From assembly GCF_001889165.1 (NCBI RefSeq), contig NZ_CP016020.1, positions 496,001 to 560,000 of the forward strand: DNA of 64,000 bases, read 5' to 3'. The DNA comes from Bacillus weihaiensis. GTDB taxonomy: Bacteria; Bacillota; Bacilli; Bacillales; Bacillaceae. Made by a program: the position numbers and the translations under genes. Positions 10,200 through 18,598 of this stretch are shown piece after piece; position 1 is the stretch's first letter; each line of letters begins with the position of its first letter. Under the pieces are notes generated by a model. The model made no database searches. It saw nothing but the letters and a program-made list of their open reading frames with translations, and had not been told where the DNA came from.

Positions 10200-10645
10200 A
10201 TTAACCAGATAAAGATTAAAATTAATTATAAAAGCTTATATATAAACAATAGCAATAACATAATCGGGGAAATAATTATCGATAAGAACGGTTATATCTT
10301 CTTCCCTGAAGAAAACTGGACTGACTTTGTGGTTATAATACTATCTTCGTGGAACGAAAAACTCCGATATTTTAAGTATGCAAAAATAGATGAAAAAATT
10401 GAGCTTGATTTTATGAAGGTCCTCTTTTATTGAGAATAGAAAAGATAAATGAGCAGGAAGTCAATTTAAAAGGAATAAAGAGGAATCTTAATAACGAAGA
10501 GGTTTTATTTGAAGCCCAAACACTATTTGAAGATTTTAAAAAGAGCCTGGTAACAGTGTCTAATTCAGTTATTGGTTATTCAAAATTAAAGGGTTGGGAA
10601 CATAATGACTTATTTAATCTTAAAAATCAGGAAAGTCCTTATTGA
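10200..10645 (+). pseudogene. Frameshifted immunity-like protein gene
   Basis: Two adjacent frames read as one protein. The first (10200-10433, no ATG; an ATT follows AAGGTGAG) gives a run containing NNIIGEIIID, YIFFPEENWTDFVV and ELDFM. The second takes over with GPLLLRIEKINEQEVNL and ends at 10645 in NLKNQESPY. The join falls at 10413-10420, where ATG-AAGGTCCT reads as if one base were missing from an expected F-M-E/D-G-P. From memory the restored ~148-residue protein resembles small Bacillus proteins found beside polymorphic-toxin genes as immunity proteins; that identity is tentative. No toxin gene is present nearby. Confidence 0.6.
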
Positions 10646-10864
10646 ATTATCGAGTGCGATTGTGGAGAGATACAGGTAGAAAATAATCAAACTTTTCTAT
10701 AAGTTTCAAACTTAACCCTGCTAAAGAAGAATCCATTTCGATCAATAATTTTTCAAATTCTCATTTATATAGAGCGAATTAGTCACTATTTTTTTTTACT
10801 CCTTCGTCCTTTCATAAATATGGTGTAATCGAAGTATAGATTGTGAAGAAGGGAGGGAGCTACA

Positions 10865-11707
10865 TTGAAAAAAATATCTTTAATTATATTAGGAACAATA
10901 ACATTAATAGTAGGAATTTATTTTTCTATTCCACAAGAACAAAGCAAAAGGAATGAAGACCAGCCATTGTATGTAGATACAGAAGGATTACTTATATACG
11001 GAGATTGGTACTTTAATATATCACTCTTAGAAGGTGATGATGTCCGTATTCAAATTTTCGTCTTTGATTTTGGTGAAAGTGAACTGGAGAATGCCAAACT
11101 ATCCGTTGATGATAAAGGGATATTACATATTAGCAACACAAGATTGTATCCTGATTACGCAACATCCTATTACGGTGTGTATATGGCTGAATTTAACATT
11201 TCCTCAGATCAAATAGGTAAACATGAAATAAAGAACGTAGAGTTAATAATATCTACTCCAGATAGGGAATATAACGAAAATTTAGGAGACATGGATATTG
11301 AAGTGTTACCACGAACAAATTCTATTCACTTCGAGATTAAAAATGAAAACAACACACGAACCTATACAAACAAATCTACATATGATTTTTCAACCACATT
11401 TAAACAAACAAATACTAGTGAAAAAATATTCCCAAAAGAATTGTCATTGGTTCATAACAACAGAATTAATTTCATAAATTCAGAATCACAAATATTAGAG
11501 AATAATGATGATAAGTTCACTATAAAAAATAAAATTGATTTGGGAGACAACAGAAATGTCGTAATCGTACCCCAACTACAATACACAGTTGAAGGGGAAA
11601 ACGGTACTTATAAAAAACAGCTTAGTGTTAAAAGCTTCCATCCATCTTTTACTGAATCTGAATTGGAAAGGATTTTAATAGAAAAAGGTGTAATTTCGGA
11701 AAATTAG
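10865..11707 (+). CDS. Membrane-anchored extracytoplasmic protein, unknown
   Basis: A 280-residue protein starting TTG behind GGGAGGGAG. Residues 1-21 form one hydrophobic signal/anchor segment (KKISLIILGTITLIVGIYF) with no lipobox Cys; the rest is polar and beta-rich in appearance, with many Asn, Asp and Tyr, so it probably lies outside the membrane. I do not recognise a family. Base composition is very AT-rich like its neighbours in this accessory stretch, and no operon partner is visible. A perfect 18-bp palindrome follows at 11823-11863. Confidence 0.6.
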   Translation: MKKISLIILGTITLIVGIYFSIPQEQSKRNEDQPLYVDTEGLLIYGDWYFNISLLEGDDVRIQIFVFDFGESELENAKLSVDDKGILHISNTRLYPDYATSYYGVYMAEFNISSDQIGKHEIKNVELIISTPDREYNENLGDMDIEVLPRTNSIHFEIKNENNTRTYTNKSTYDFSTTFKQTNTSEKIFPKELSLVHNNRINFINSESQILENNDDKFTIKNKIDLGDNRNVVIVPQLQYTVEGENGTYKKQLSVKSFHPSFTESELERILIEKGVISEN

Positions 11708-11822
11708 AAATAACGAACAGAGTGATATGAAATGAAAACAGGTTCAGTTTTAGGAGAGAACAATAATTAACATGAAAAATAGGATTACAGTTCGCATAGT
11801 GTTTTGTATTCCTATTTTATTG

Positions 11823-11863
11823 ATATTCATTTAGGTATTACATAATAATACCTAAATGAATAT
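11823..11863. repeat. Perfect 18-bp inverted repeat
   Basis: ATATTCATTTAGGTATTA and its exact reverse complement are separated by CATAA. There is no T run directly after it on either strand. It could be a rho-independent terminator variant, an operator or a mobile-element scar. Confidence 0.7.
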
Positions 11864-12301
11864 GAGAAATCGGACCTTTTTTAAGAGAAAGATAGATTTA
11901 TGTACAACGATGATAAAACACTTGTTAAGTACTATGTTTTTTAAAGTTTTTCTGGTATTTTATGTTAAAGTATATGTAAAGAAACGATATAGGCTTATTT
12001 AAAGGCCGGGTAAACTATTTTTATTCTCTGTGATGAAGCGCTGATTTTTGCACTTCATGGATAGCTAATGGGGCGGGAGTGTTCAATAAGAACAGTTGCT
12101 TTTCTTTATCGGAGCCAGTTTGGTTAGGGGGAATGGATAAAGATAATTGGGATTAGAATTTCCTCCTTAATGAATTACCGCTCCAATGCAAAGGAATAGT
12201 TGTGTTATGATATTAGCCCATTTAAGAAAGCTACCTATCTAACACAAAATGCTAATACGGTTTGATAAAAAAATGGACGAATACTAACATGGGGGAGTAA
12301 A
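11864..12301. other. Intergenic stretch without supported gene
   Basis: Nothing convincing is encoded. A TAAGAACAGTTGCTTTTCTTTA segment in two parts near 12090-12112 resembles the hairpin elements at 9771 and 10108. Confidence 0.4.
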
Positions 12302-13099
12302 ATGAAATATTTTGTAGTTGATGCTTTTGCTGAAAATGTGTTTGAAGGAAACCCAGCAGGAGTTTGTGTTATGGAAGAGTGGATGTCAGATGAGCTTATG
12401 CAGAATATAGCTATCGAAAATAACCTATCGGAAACAGCTTTTGCTGTAAAGGAGGCAAGTCATTATCGATTGAGATGGTTTACACCAGGCGGTGAGATTA
12501 ATCTATGTGGGCACGCAACGTTAGCAACAGCATTTATTATTCTCAATTTTTACGAACAGCAATTGGAAACCGTCAAGTTTCACACAATGAGTGGGGAACT
12601 AACAGTTAATAAACAGGATGATATGTATGAACTGGATTTTCCTTCTGTTCCGTCTGAAGAAATTTCAATTACTGATGAAATGATTAGTGCCTTGGGAATT
12701 GTTCCAAAAGAGTCATATATAAATAGAGATCTTATATTTGTACTAGAGTCCGAGGATGATGTGAGAAGCATAAGTCCTGATTTTGCCAGACTTCAAAGGA
12801 TACAAGAAGGTGTGGGTGTTTGCGTTACAGCTAAAGGCAGTGAGTATGATTTTGTTTCCAGAGCGTTTTTTCCTAAACTAAAAATAAATGAGGATCCAGT
12901 AACAGGTTCCTTGCACTGCAGTCTTGTTCCTTTTTGGGCAAAGAGAGTAGGAAAACATGAACTAGTAGCAAGACAGCTGTCTAGTAGAGGTGGTACTCTT
13001 TATTGTAAATATGAAGATACACGAGTAAAGATAGCAGGAAAAGCCGTTCTATATTCGGAAGCTGAATTATATGTTGGGAAAGATGACTTTGTTTCGTAA
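12302..13099 (+). CDS. PhzF family isomerase/epimerase
   Basis: A 265-residue member of the PhzF/YddE family, two-domain diaminopimelate-epimerase-fold enzymes that isomerise small substrates; the substrate of most Bacillus members is unknown. The N-terminal VDAFAENVFEGNPAGV, the catalytic Glu44 in NNLSETAF, RWFTPGGEINLCGHATLA and the C-terminal EDPVTGSLHCSLVPFW are all diagnostic. The ATG follows GGGGGAG. A GNAT acetyltransferase begins 36 bp downstream and is probably co-transcribed. Confidence 0.92.
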   Translation: MKYFVVDAFAENVFEGNPAGVCVMEEWMSDELMQNIAIENNLSETAFAVKEASHYRLRWFTPGGEINLCGHATLATAFIILNFYEQQLETVKFHTMSGELTVNKQDDMYELDFPSVPSEEISITDEMISALGIVPKESYINRDLIFVLESEDDVRSISPDFARLQRIQEGVGVCVTAKGSEYDFVSRAFFPKLKINEDPVTGSLHCSLVPFWAKRVGKHELVARQLSSRGGTLYCKYEDTRVKIAGKAVLYSEAELYVGKDDFVS

Positions 13100-13135
13100 A
13101 AAGGATTAAGTAAATGTCATTGGAGATGTGAGTAA

Positions 13136-13621
13136 ATGATCATTCGTGCTGCTACCGCTTCAGATTCAGCGGTAATTCATGATGTTATGATAAAGGCATT
13201 TGAAGAATATAAGAATGAAACGCCACCATCGAGTGCTTTAGAAGAAACGATTCAGGCCGTTTCAGACGCATTAGAAAAAGGAGAAAAAGCACTTATTGCT
13301 TTTGACGAAGGTGAACCTGTTGGCATGGTGCGATTTCAAGTGAAAAAGGAAGATTTATATTTCTATCGCCTATCAGTTTTACCTAAAAAACAAGGAGACG
13401 GTATCGGGAAGAAGATCGTTAGAGCCTTAGAGGAGTATGCAAGTAGGGCTGGTGTATCGACAATACGGTGCAAAGTTCGTCTGACTGTTCCTAAGAACCA
13501 AAAACTATATAGTTCCATAGGGTATATCACATATGATGAAGAGGTTGTAATGAAACCAAATGGAGTAGGAATTAAGGTTATCTCAATGAAAAAAGTGTTC
13601 TCGGCTTTTAAGGAAGAGTAG
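13136..13621 (+). CDS. GNAT family N-acetyltransferase
   Basis: A 161-residue acetyltransferase: the N-terminal IIRAATASDSAVIHDVMIKAFEEY is the alpha1-alpha2 region, and LSVLPKKQGDGIGKKIVRALEEYA (about 80-103) is motif A with QGDGIG as the pyrophosphate loop. The substrate is unknown. TGGAGATG precedes the ATG by a few bases. It follows the PhzF gene closely, suggesting a two-gene unit. Confidence 0.88.
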   Translation: MIIRAATASDSAVIHDVMIKAFEEYKNETPPSSALEETIQAVSDALEKGEKALIAFDEGEPVGMVRFQVKKEDLYFYRLSVLPKKQGDGIGKKIVRALEEYASRAGVSTIRCKVRLTVPKNQKLYSSIGYITYDEEVVMKPNGVGIKVISMKKVFSAFKEE

Positions 13622-13725
13622 TAAGAAAACAACAAAGCGCTTTTCTATAAAAAGGAAAAGGACTTTCACTATAGGCATTTTGGGTTCTTACTATATTTAA
13701 TCTAGTAAATCAAAATGGAGGAAGG

Positions 13726-13905
13726 ATGAGTAAAATAATTGATGTAATGAAAAATATGTTCTTTGATGTATTGCTATAGGAAAAGGCATTATTTACGTTC
13801 GTTTTGGTAGGGGGATGTATTGTAATTTGTGCAGGCCTGATATATGGGGTTTTGTTTCTTCGAGATCTTCTCTTTTCGTTTGCATATGGACAGTTATTTC
13901 TATAA
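13726..13905 (+). pseudogene. Small membrane-protein ORF with in-frame amber stop
   Basis: Behind a clear GGAGGAAGG, an ATG opens a frame MSKIIDVMKNMFFDVLL, then TAG at codon 18, and continues in frame as EKALFTFVLVGGCIVICAGL with a strongly hydrophobic run up to TAA at 13905 (59 codons in all). The good start site and the hydrophobic continuation suggest a gene recently lost by one point mutation. I do not recognise the family. Confidence 0.5.
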
Positions 13906-14079
13906 GTAAAAGGACTAAACTTGTACTTGTTGCGACTATTCTTGAGGAGCCCAAGCTAAGGTGATAGGGTGGATGACATTTTATATAGTTATTTAATCAT
14001 CAGTTTAGTAGGAGTAGGAAGACACTCACGTCCCATTTAGAGCGACCATTTTCAATTTCAATTTCAATAACCACAGTAA

Positions 14080-14112
14080 AAAATAAAAAGAGCTAGAGGT
14101 ATTTTCCAGCTC
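14080..14112 (-). terminator. Terminator of the tetR gene
   Basis: On the minus strand GAGCTGG and CCTCTAGCTC pair with a small bulge and run into CTTTTTATTTTTT. Confidence 0.65.
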
Positions 14113-14148
14113 AAGTACATGATGTGATGTCCAAATTATCGCGACCAT

Positions 14149-15003
14149 TCACTTTTCAGCGTAATACTCTGAAATGAATTCCCGACAAGAGTCTAGTGTT
14201 GGATATCGACTAAAGTTTGATAGCATCCCTTGAATGACGGGCACTCTAGGTTGTTCTTTTAATATTTCCTCTTTTAAAACTTCAAAGGTTACGGTTAATT
14301 CATCTGACCCAAGTTTTTCAATTTCTTCTTCTAGATTTTTTAACACAGCTGACATGGAAGGCTGTTCAGAAAATAAAATAGTAGACAGGATGTTCTCTGC
14401 TTTTTCTTTCGTAAAAAAAGGCGTATCCTTATGGATGTCTTTGACGATGCTATCCAATCTATTTAGTATGAACTCTGTTAAGCTTCTTATATCAAATTGA
14501 TGTGTTGAAAACAATAAAACCCCCAGATATGATTTGATCATTCCTTCAAGAATAATCGTGATATCCCAAGAGAATGGCTCAATATTGGGCCCATAAATAT
14601 CCATTATACTTGTTAAATAATAGTGGTGTGATTCCATCTGTTTTTCAAACAGCAGCTTCTTAATTGTTTCATTTCGTGGAATTGCTTGTTCTTTTGCTAG
14701 CATTACGAGTAGATCTCTATGAGTAATAAAATGTGTATATAGTGCCATTTGTTCTTTTATTAACTTTTCACGAGGGTCTTGAATATGCTGCGTTTCTTCT
14801 CTAAATGTATTGTTAATTGAATCAAAATGATGCTGTAAGATTGCTAATAGTAAATCATCTTTTGATTTGAAGTGTAAGTAAAAAGCCCCTTTTGAAATGC
14901 CGCTTTCAGTTGCGATTTCTTGAACGGAGGTTGCGGAAAATCCTTTACTTGCAAAAAGCCTCATCCCTACCTCAATAATTTTTCTATCCTTTTCTTTCAT
15001 CAT
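14149..15003 (-). CDS. TetR family repressor of the RND pump (YerO-like)
   Basis: A 284-residue one-component regulator. The N-terminal DNA-binding domain (residues about 8-55) contains FSATSVQEIATESGISKGAFYLHFKSKDDLL, the TetR helix-turn-helix; the remainder is the ligand/dimer domain, longer than the usual ~200 residues. It is transcribed divergently from the RND transporter gene, and two palindromes in the shared region fit its operators. Bacillus subtilis has the same pair, yerO-swrC. GGGGGTTTGTAA precedes two ATGs in a row; either may be used. Confidence 0.9.
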   Translation of the reverse strand: MMKEKDRKIIEVGMRLFASKGFSATSVQEIATESGISKGAFYLHFKSKDDLLLAILQHHFDSINNTFREETQHIQDPREKLIKEQMALYTHFITHRDLLVMLAKEQAIPRNETIKKLLFEKQMESHHYYLTSIMDIYGPNIEPFSWDITIILEGMIKSYLGVLLFSTHQFDIRSLTEFILNRLDSIVKDIHKDTPFFTKEKAENILSTILFSEQPSMSAVLKNLEEEIEKLGSDELTVTFEVLKEEILKEQPRVPVIQGMLSNFSRYPTLDSCREFISEYYAEK

Positions 15004-15101
15004 TTACAAACCCCCAAAGTCCAAGTCCAAGAAAAAATGTGAATCTTTTGTTAACCTTATCCGTACTATCTTAATGTCTATCTCACAAACATATTGACGC
15101 G

Positions 15102-15150
15102 TGACTGGACGGTCAGTTATATTTAGGGTATTGTTTTGACTATCCGGTCA
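15102..15150. promoter_or_regulatory. Two TetR-type operators in the tetR-RND intergenic region
   Basis: TGACTGGACGGTCA (15102-15115) and TGACTATCCGGTCA (15137-15150) are 14-bp near-palindromes sharing TGAC...GGTCA, 35 bases apart. The second overlaps TTGACT (15136-15141), a likely -35 element for the RND gene, so repression by steric block is plausible. Confidence 0.65.
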
Positions 15151-15215
15151 ATGATAGTTTTTATTATACCAAAGCTGTCAACCTTAATCAAAAAGGAAGA
15201 GGAAGGTGTCATTAA

Positions 15216-18200
15216 TTGAAAAGCTTAGTGAATTTTGTCCTGAAAAATAAGCTTGCTGTATGGTTATTAACAATTATCATTACAGTGGCTGGGTTATATT
15301 CTGGGACTAAGATGAAAATGGAAAGCATTCCAGATGTATCGATCCCATATTTAATCGTGATGGGTGTTTATCCGGGTGCAACTGCTGAACAGGTCATGGA
15401 TGAAATATCGATGCCAATGGAGCAGAATGTTGAAGGACTTGAAGATGTAGTAGCTGTCTATTCAAACTCGTCAGCAAATGTTTCGCAAATTCAAATTGAA
15501 TATGAATATGGCGTTGACATGGATGAGAAGAAACGAGAATTGGAATCTGCATTAGATACCATTTCTTTACCAGAAGATGCTGAAGAACCAACGATTATGG
15601 CTCTTAGTATGAATATGTTTCCGGTTGTAGCGTTATCAATAAGTAGTACAGAGGATGACATTGTCGATTTATCTACAACAGTAGAAGAGAAAATCTTACC
15701 AGAAATCGAAAAAATCGATGGTGTAGGCTCTACAACAATTACGGGTCAACATTTAGAAGAGGTAGAGTTCACATATAACCAAGAGAAACTGGAAGCGTTC
15801 GGTTTAACAGAAGATACTGTTAAGCAAATGGTGCAAGCAAGTGATATGGCTCTATCTCTTGGATTACAAGAATATAAAGAAGGAGAACAAGCCCTTGCTG
15901 TTGATGGTGATATTAAAACAGTTGATGAATTAAAAGAATTACTTATTCCTGTTACACCAACAGAGCAAAACCCAACTCCTTTTGTAAAATTGGGTGATCT
16001 TGCAGAAATAGAGACTGTAGGACACGTACAATCGATTTCTCGTACTAATGGAGAAGAAGCGATTGCTGTTCAAATCACGAAAGGGCAACAAGCAAATACA
16101 GTTGACGTCGTGAATGAGGTGAAAGATTTAATCGCGGAGCAAGAAGAAGACATCAATGGGTTAGTGATTGATGTGACGTTAGACCAAGCGGAACCAATCG
16201 AAGCTTCTGTTTTCACGATGATCGAAAAAGCGTTATTCGGTGGTTTGTTCGCAGTAATCATTATTTTACTATTCCTTCGTGATATTAAATCAACGATTAT
16301 TTCCATTATTTCTATCCCGGTTTCAATCTTTATGTCATTTTTACTATTAAATTGGCTTGAAATCACGTTGAATATAATGACGTTGGGCGCGATGACGGTA
16401 GCAATCGGTCGTGTTATTGATGATTCCATTGTCGTCGTGGAGAACATCTATAGAAGAATGCATCTTGAAAGTGAAAAGCTTAGAGGGCGTGCATTAATTC
16501 GTGAAGCAACAATTGAAATGTTCAAACCAATTCTTTCTTCAACACTCGTAACTGTTGCGGTGTTCGCGCCACTTATGTTGGTTGGTGGAATGGTTGGAGA
16601 GTTATTTAGACCATTTGCTTTAACCATGACATTTGCTCTTGGTGCATCATTACTAGTTGCCATTACAATCGTACCAGCACTCTCTCACTTCTTATTCCGT
16701 AAGTCATTGTACGGTGAGAAAAAAGCATCAAAGCATGAAGAGATTGGTAGAATAGCAAGATGGTATAAAGGTGTTTTAGAAAAGGTATTAAATCACAAAA
16801 TCATTACATCCTTACTTTCGATTATTTTACTAGTTGGGTCACTAGCGTTAACTCCATTAATCGGATTTAGCTTTATGGGATCTGAAGAAGAAAAAACGAT
16901 CTACTTAACATATACACCGGCTACTGGAGAGCTTGAGGATGAAACGTTAGAAAATCTTGAAGAAGTTGAACAAGAATTAATGAAACGAGAAGATTTAGAT
17001 ATTGTTCAATTATCATTCAATACTAGCGATCGTGTAGACGCATCATCTATGATGATGGGTGGCGGAAATGGTGCATTAATGTACCTAATCTTTGATGAAG
17101 ACACAGAAAATTTCTCAGATGTGAAAGAAGAAGTTGAGGAGTATGTGTTCAATATTAGCCAGTCTGGTGAGTGGAAATCCCAAGATATGATGGGCGGCGG
17201 AATGGCAACAAATGAAGTGAGCTATACATTATATAGTGAAGATTTAGAGGATTTAAATAAGGCAGTTAACCTGGTAGAAGATGAATTAAAAGAGGTTAAA
17301 AACCTTGAAGATGTTAAGTCTGACATGGAAAATCCATATGTTGAGCATGTTCTTAAAGTGGATCATAAGAATGTCTTACAATACGGTCTAACAACAGGAC
17401 AGATAGTTGGAGCGTTAGCAACGACTGGATCAGAAGAAGTTCTAACAACTGTGGAAAACGATGGAGAAGAAATTGATGTTATCGTTCAACGAGAGGAAAA
17501 AACAGACGCAACATCAATCGACGAGCTACTAGAAACAGAGATTCCTACTGCTACTGGTGTGACGATGCCATTATCAGAGCTAGTAACGACAGAAGAGGGG
17601 ACAACGTATAATACACTTTCTCGAAGTGAAGGGGAGTACTATGCGACTGTTTCAGGAACTGTAACAACTGATGATGTTTCTGCAGCAACTTCTCAGGCTG
17701 ATGAGAAAATTGATGAGCTTGAGTTACCTGATAGTGTAGAGGTTGGCGTAGCTGGAGTTGCTGCTGATATGCAGGAAACATTTACACAATTAGGAGTTGC
17801 CATGCTTGCTGCGATTCTTATCGTTTACTTTATTTTAGTTGTAACATTTGGTGAAGGCTTAGCACCATTTGCGATATTATTCTCATTACCATTTGCCGTA
17901 ATCGGTTCATTTGTTGGACTATGGATTGCAGGTGAAACCATTTCTGTTTCGGTTATGATGGGTCTCTTAATGTTAATTGGTATTGTTGTGACAAATGCCA
18001 TTGTCCTTGTTGACCGCATTATTCATATGGAACGTGAGGGAATGTCCTTACGTGAGGCAATTGTTGAAGCGGGGGCGACAAGATTACGTCCAATCCTGAT
18101 GACAGCTATTGCAACAATTGGTGCTATGTCTCCAATGTTACTTGAAGGTGCTGGATCTGGCCTTATTTCAAAAGGATTAGCCATCACAGTAATTGGTGGT

Positions 18201-18302
18201 CTAACATCCTCTACAATATTAACATTAGTTATTGTACCGATTGTGTATGAGGTTCTTTCAAAAATGTTAAAGAAAAACCGTAAAGTAATAGAAGAAAATT
18301 AA
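15216..18302 (+). CDS. swrC: RND family efflux transporter (SwrC/AcrB type)
   Basis: A 1028-residue proton-driven pump of the AcrB/SwrC family, in Bacillus subtilis needed for surfactin self-resistance and swarming. The N-terminal helix (NKLAVWLLTIIITVAGLYSG) is followed by a large periplasmic-type loop with PDVSIP and PGATAEQV, a first helix bundle at about 330-540, a second loop and a second bundle from about 850 to the end, giving the usual 12 helices. The TTG start lies behind GAGGAAGG. No membrane fusion protein is nearby, as expected for Gram-positives. The divergent TetR gene is its likely repressor. Confidence 0.92.
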   Translation: MKSLVNFVLKNKLAVWLLTIIITVAGLYSGTKMKMESIPDVSIPYLIVMGVYPGATAEQVMDEISMPMEQNVEGLEDVVAVYSNSSANVSQIQIEYEYGVDMDEKKRELESALDTISLPEDAEEPTIMALSMNMFPVVALSISSTEDDIVDLSTTVEEKILPEIEKIDGVGSTTITGQHLEEVEFTYNQEKLEAFGLTEDTVKQMVQASDMALSLGLQEYKEGEQALAVDGDIKTVDELKELLIPVTPTEQNPTPFVKLGDLAEIETVGHVQSISRTNGEEAIAVQITKGQQANTVDVVNEVKDLIAEQEEDINGLVIDVTLDQAEPIEASVFTMIEKALFGGLFAVIIILLFLRDIKSTIISIISIPVSIFMSFLLLNWLEITLNIMTLGAMTVAIGRVIDDSIVVVENIYRRMHLESEKLRGRALIREATIEMFKPILSSTLVTVAVFAPLMLVGGMVGELFRPFALTMTFALGASLLVAITIVPALSHFLFRKSLYGEKKASKHEEIGRIARWYKGVLEKVLNHKIITSLLSIILLVGSLALTPLIGFSFMGSEEEKTIYLTYTPATGELEDETLENLEEVEQELMKREDLDIVQLSFNTSDRVDASSMMMGGGNGALMYLIFDEDTENFSDVKEEVEEYVFNISQSGEWKSQDMMGGGMATNEVSYTLYSEDLEDLNKAVNLVEDELKEVKNLEDVKSDMENPYVEHVLKVDHKNVLQYGLTTGQIVGALATTGSEEVLTTVENDGEEIDVIVQREEKTDATSIDELLETEIPTATGVTMPLSELVTTEEGTTYNTLSRSEGEYYATVSGTVTTDDVSAATSQADEKIDELELPDSVEVGVAGVAADMQETFTQLGVAMLAAILIVYFILVVTFGEGLAPFAILFSLPFAVIGSFVGLWIAGETISVSVMMGLLMLIGIVVTNAIVLVDRIIHMEREGMSLREAIVEAGATRLRPILMTAIATIGAMSPMLLEGAGSGLISKGLAITVIGGLTSSTILTLVIVPIVYEVLSKMLKKNRKVIEEN

Positions 18303-18363
18303 GAAAAACCTTTCTTTCCCTCTAATGTGAGGGCCATCTAAAGAGAGGTATAACTTCCCCTTT

Positions 18364-18400
18364 CAGGCGTGAACATATCGTTCACGCCTGTTTTATGTTT
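18364..18400 (+). terminator. Terminator after the RND gene
   Basis: A perfect 11-bp stem CAGGCGTGAAC / GTTCACGCCTG with a 5-base loop, followed by TTTTATGTTTTG. Confidence 0.85.
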
Positions 18401-18486
18401 TGCTCCATAAATTTTTCCCTCAAGTAAAATGTTATCTCTAATTTAAATATTCTGTAATAAAATAATTTACTAGGTGAATAAAATAG

Positions 18487-18515
18487 TTGACGAAGTAAAG
18501 ATTTTTAGATTAAAC
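18487..18515 (+). promoter_or_regulatory. Promoter of the YhgE/Pip-like gene
   Basis: TTGACG (18487-18492), a 17-base spacer and TTAAAC (18510-18515). Confidence 0.5.
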
Positions 18516-18520
18516 TATCA

Positions 18521-18560
18521 AAGTATTTTAATTAAAGTACTCTGATTAAAGTACTTTATG
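18521..18560 (+). promoter_or_regulatory. Repeated operator-like motif downstream of the promoter
   Basis: ATTAAAGTACT occurs at 18531-18541 and 18545-18555, with degenerate AAAGTATTTT before and GTAAAGTG after. The cluster sits just past the predicted -10 element and may be bound by the PadR regulator encoded downstream. Confidence 0.45.
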
Positions 18561-18598
18561 TAAAGTGTATTCTAACTTCAGGAAAGAAGGAATGATAA

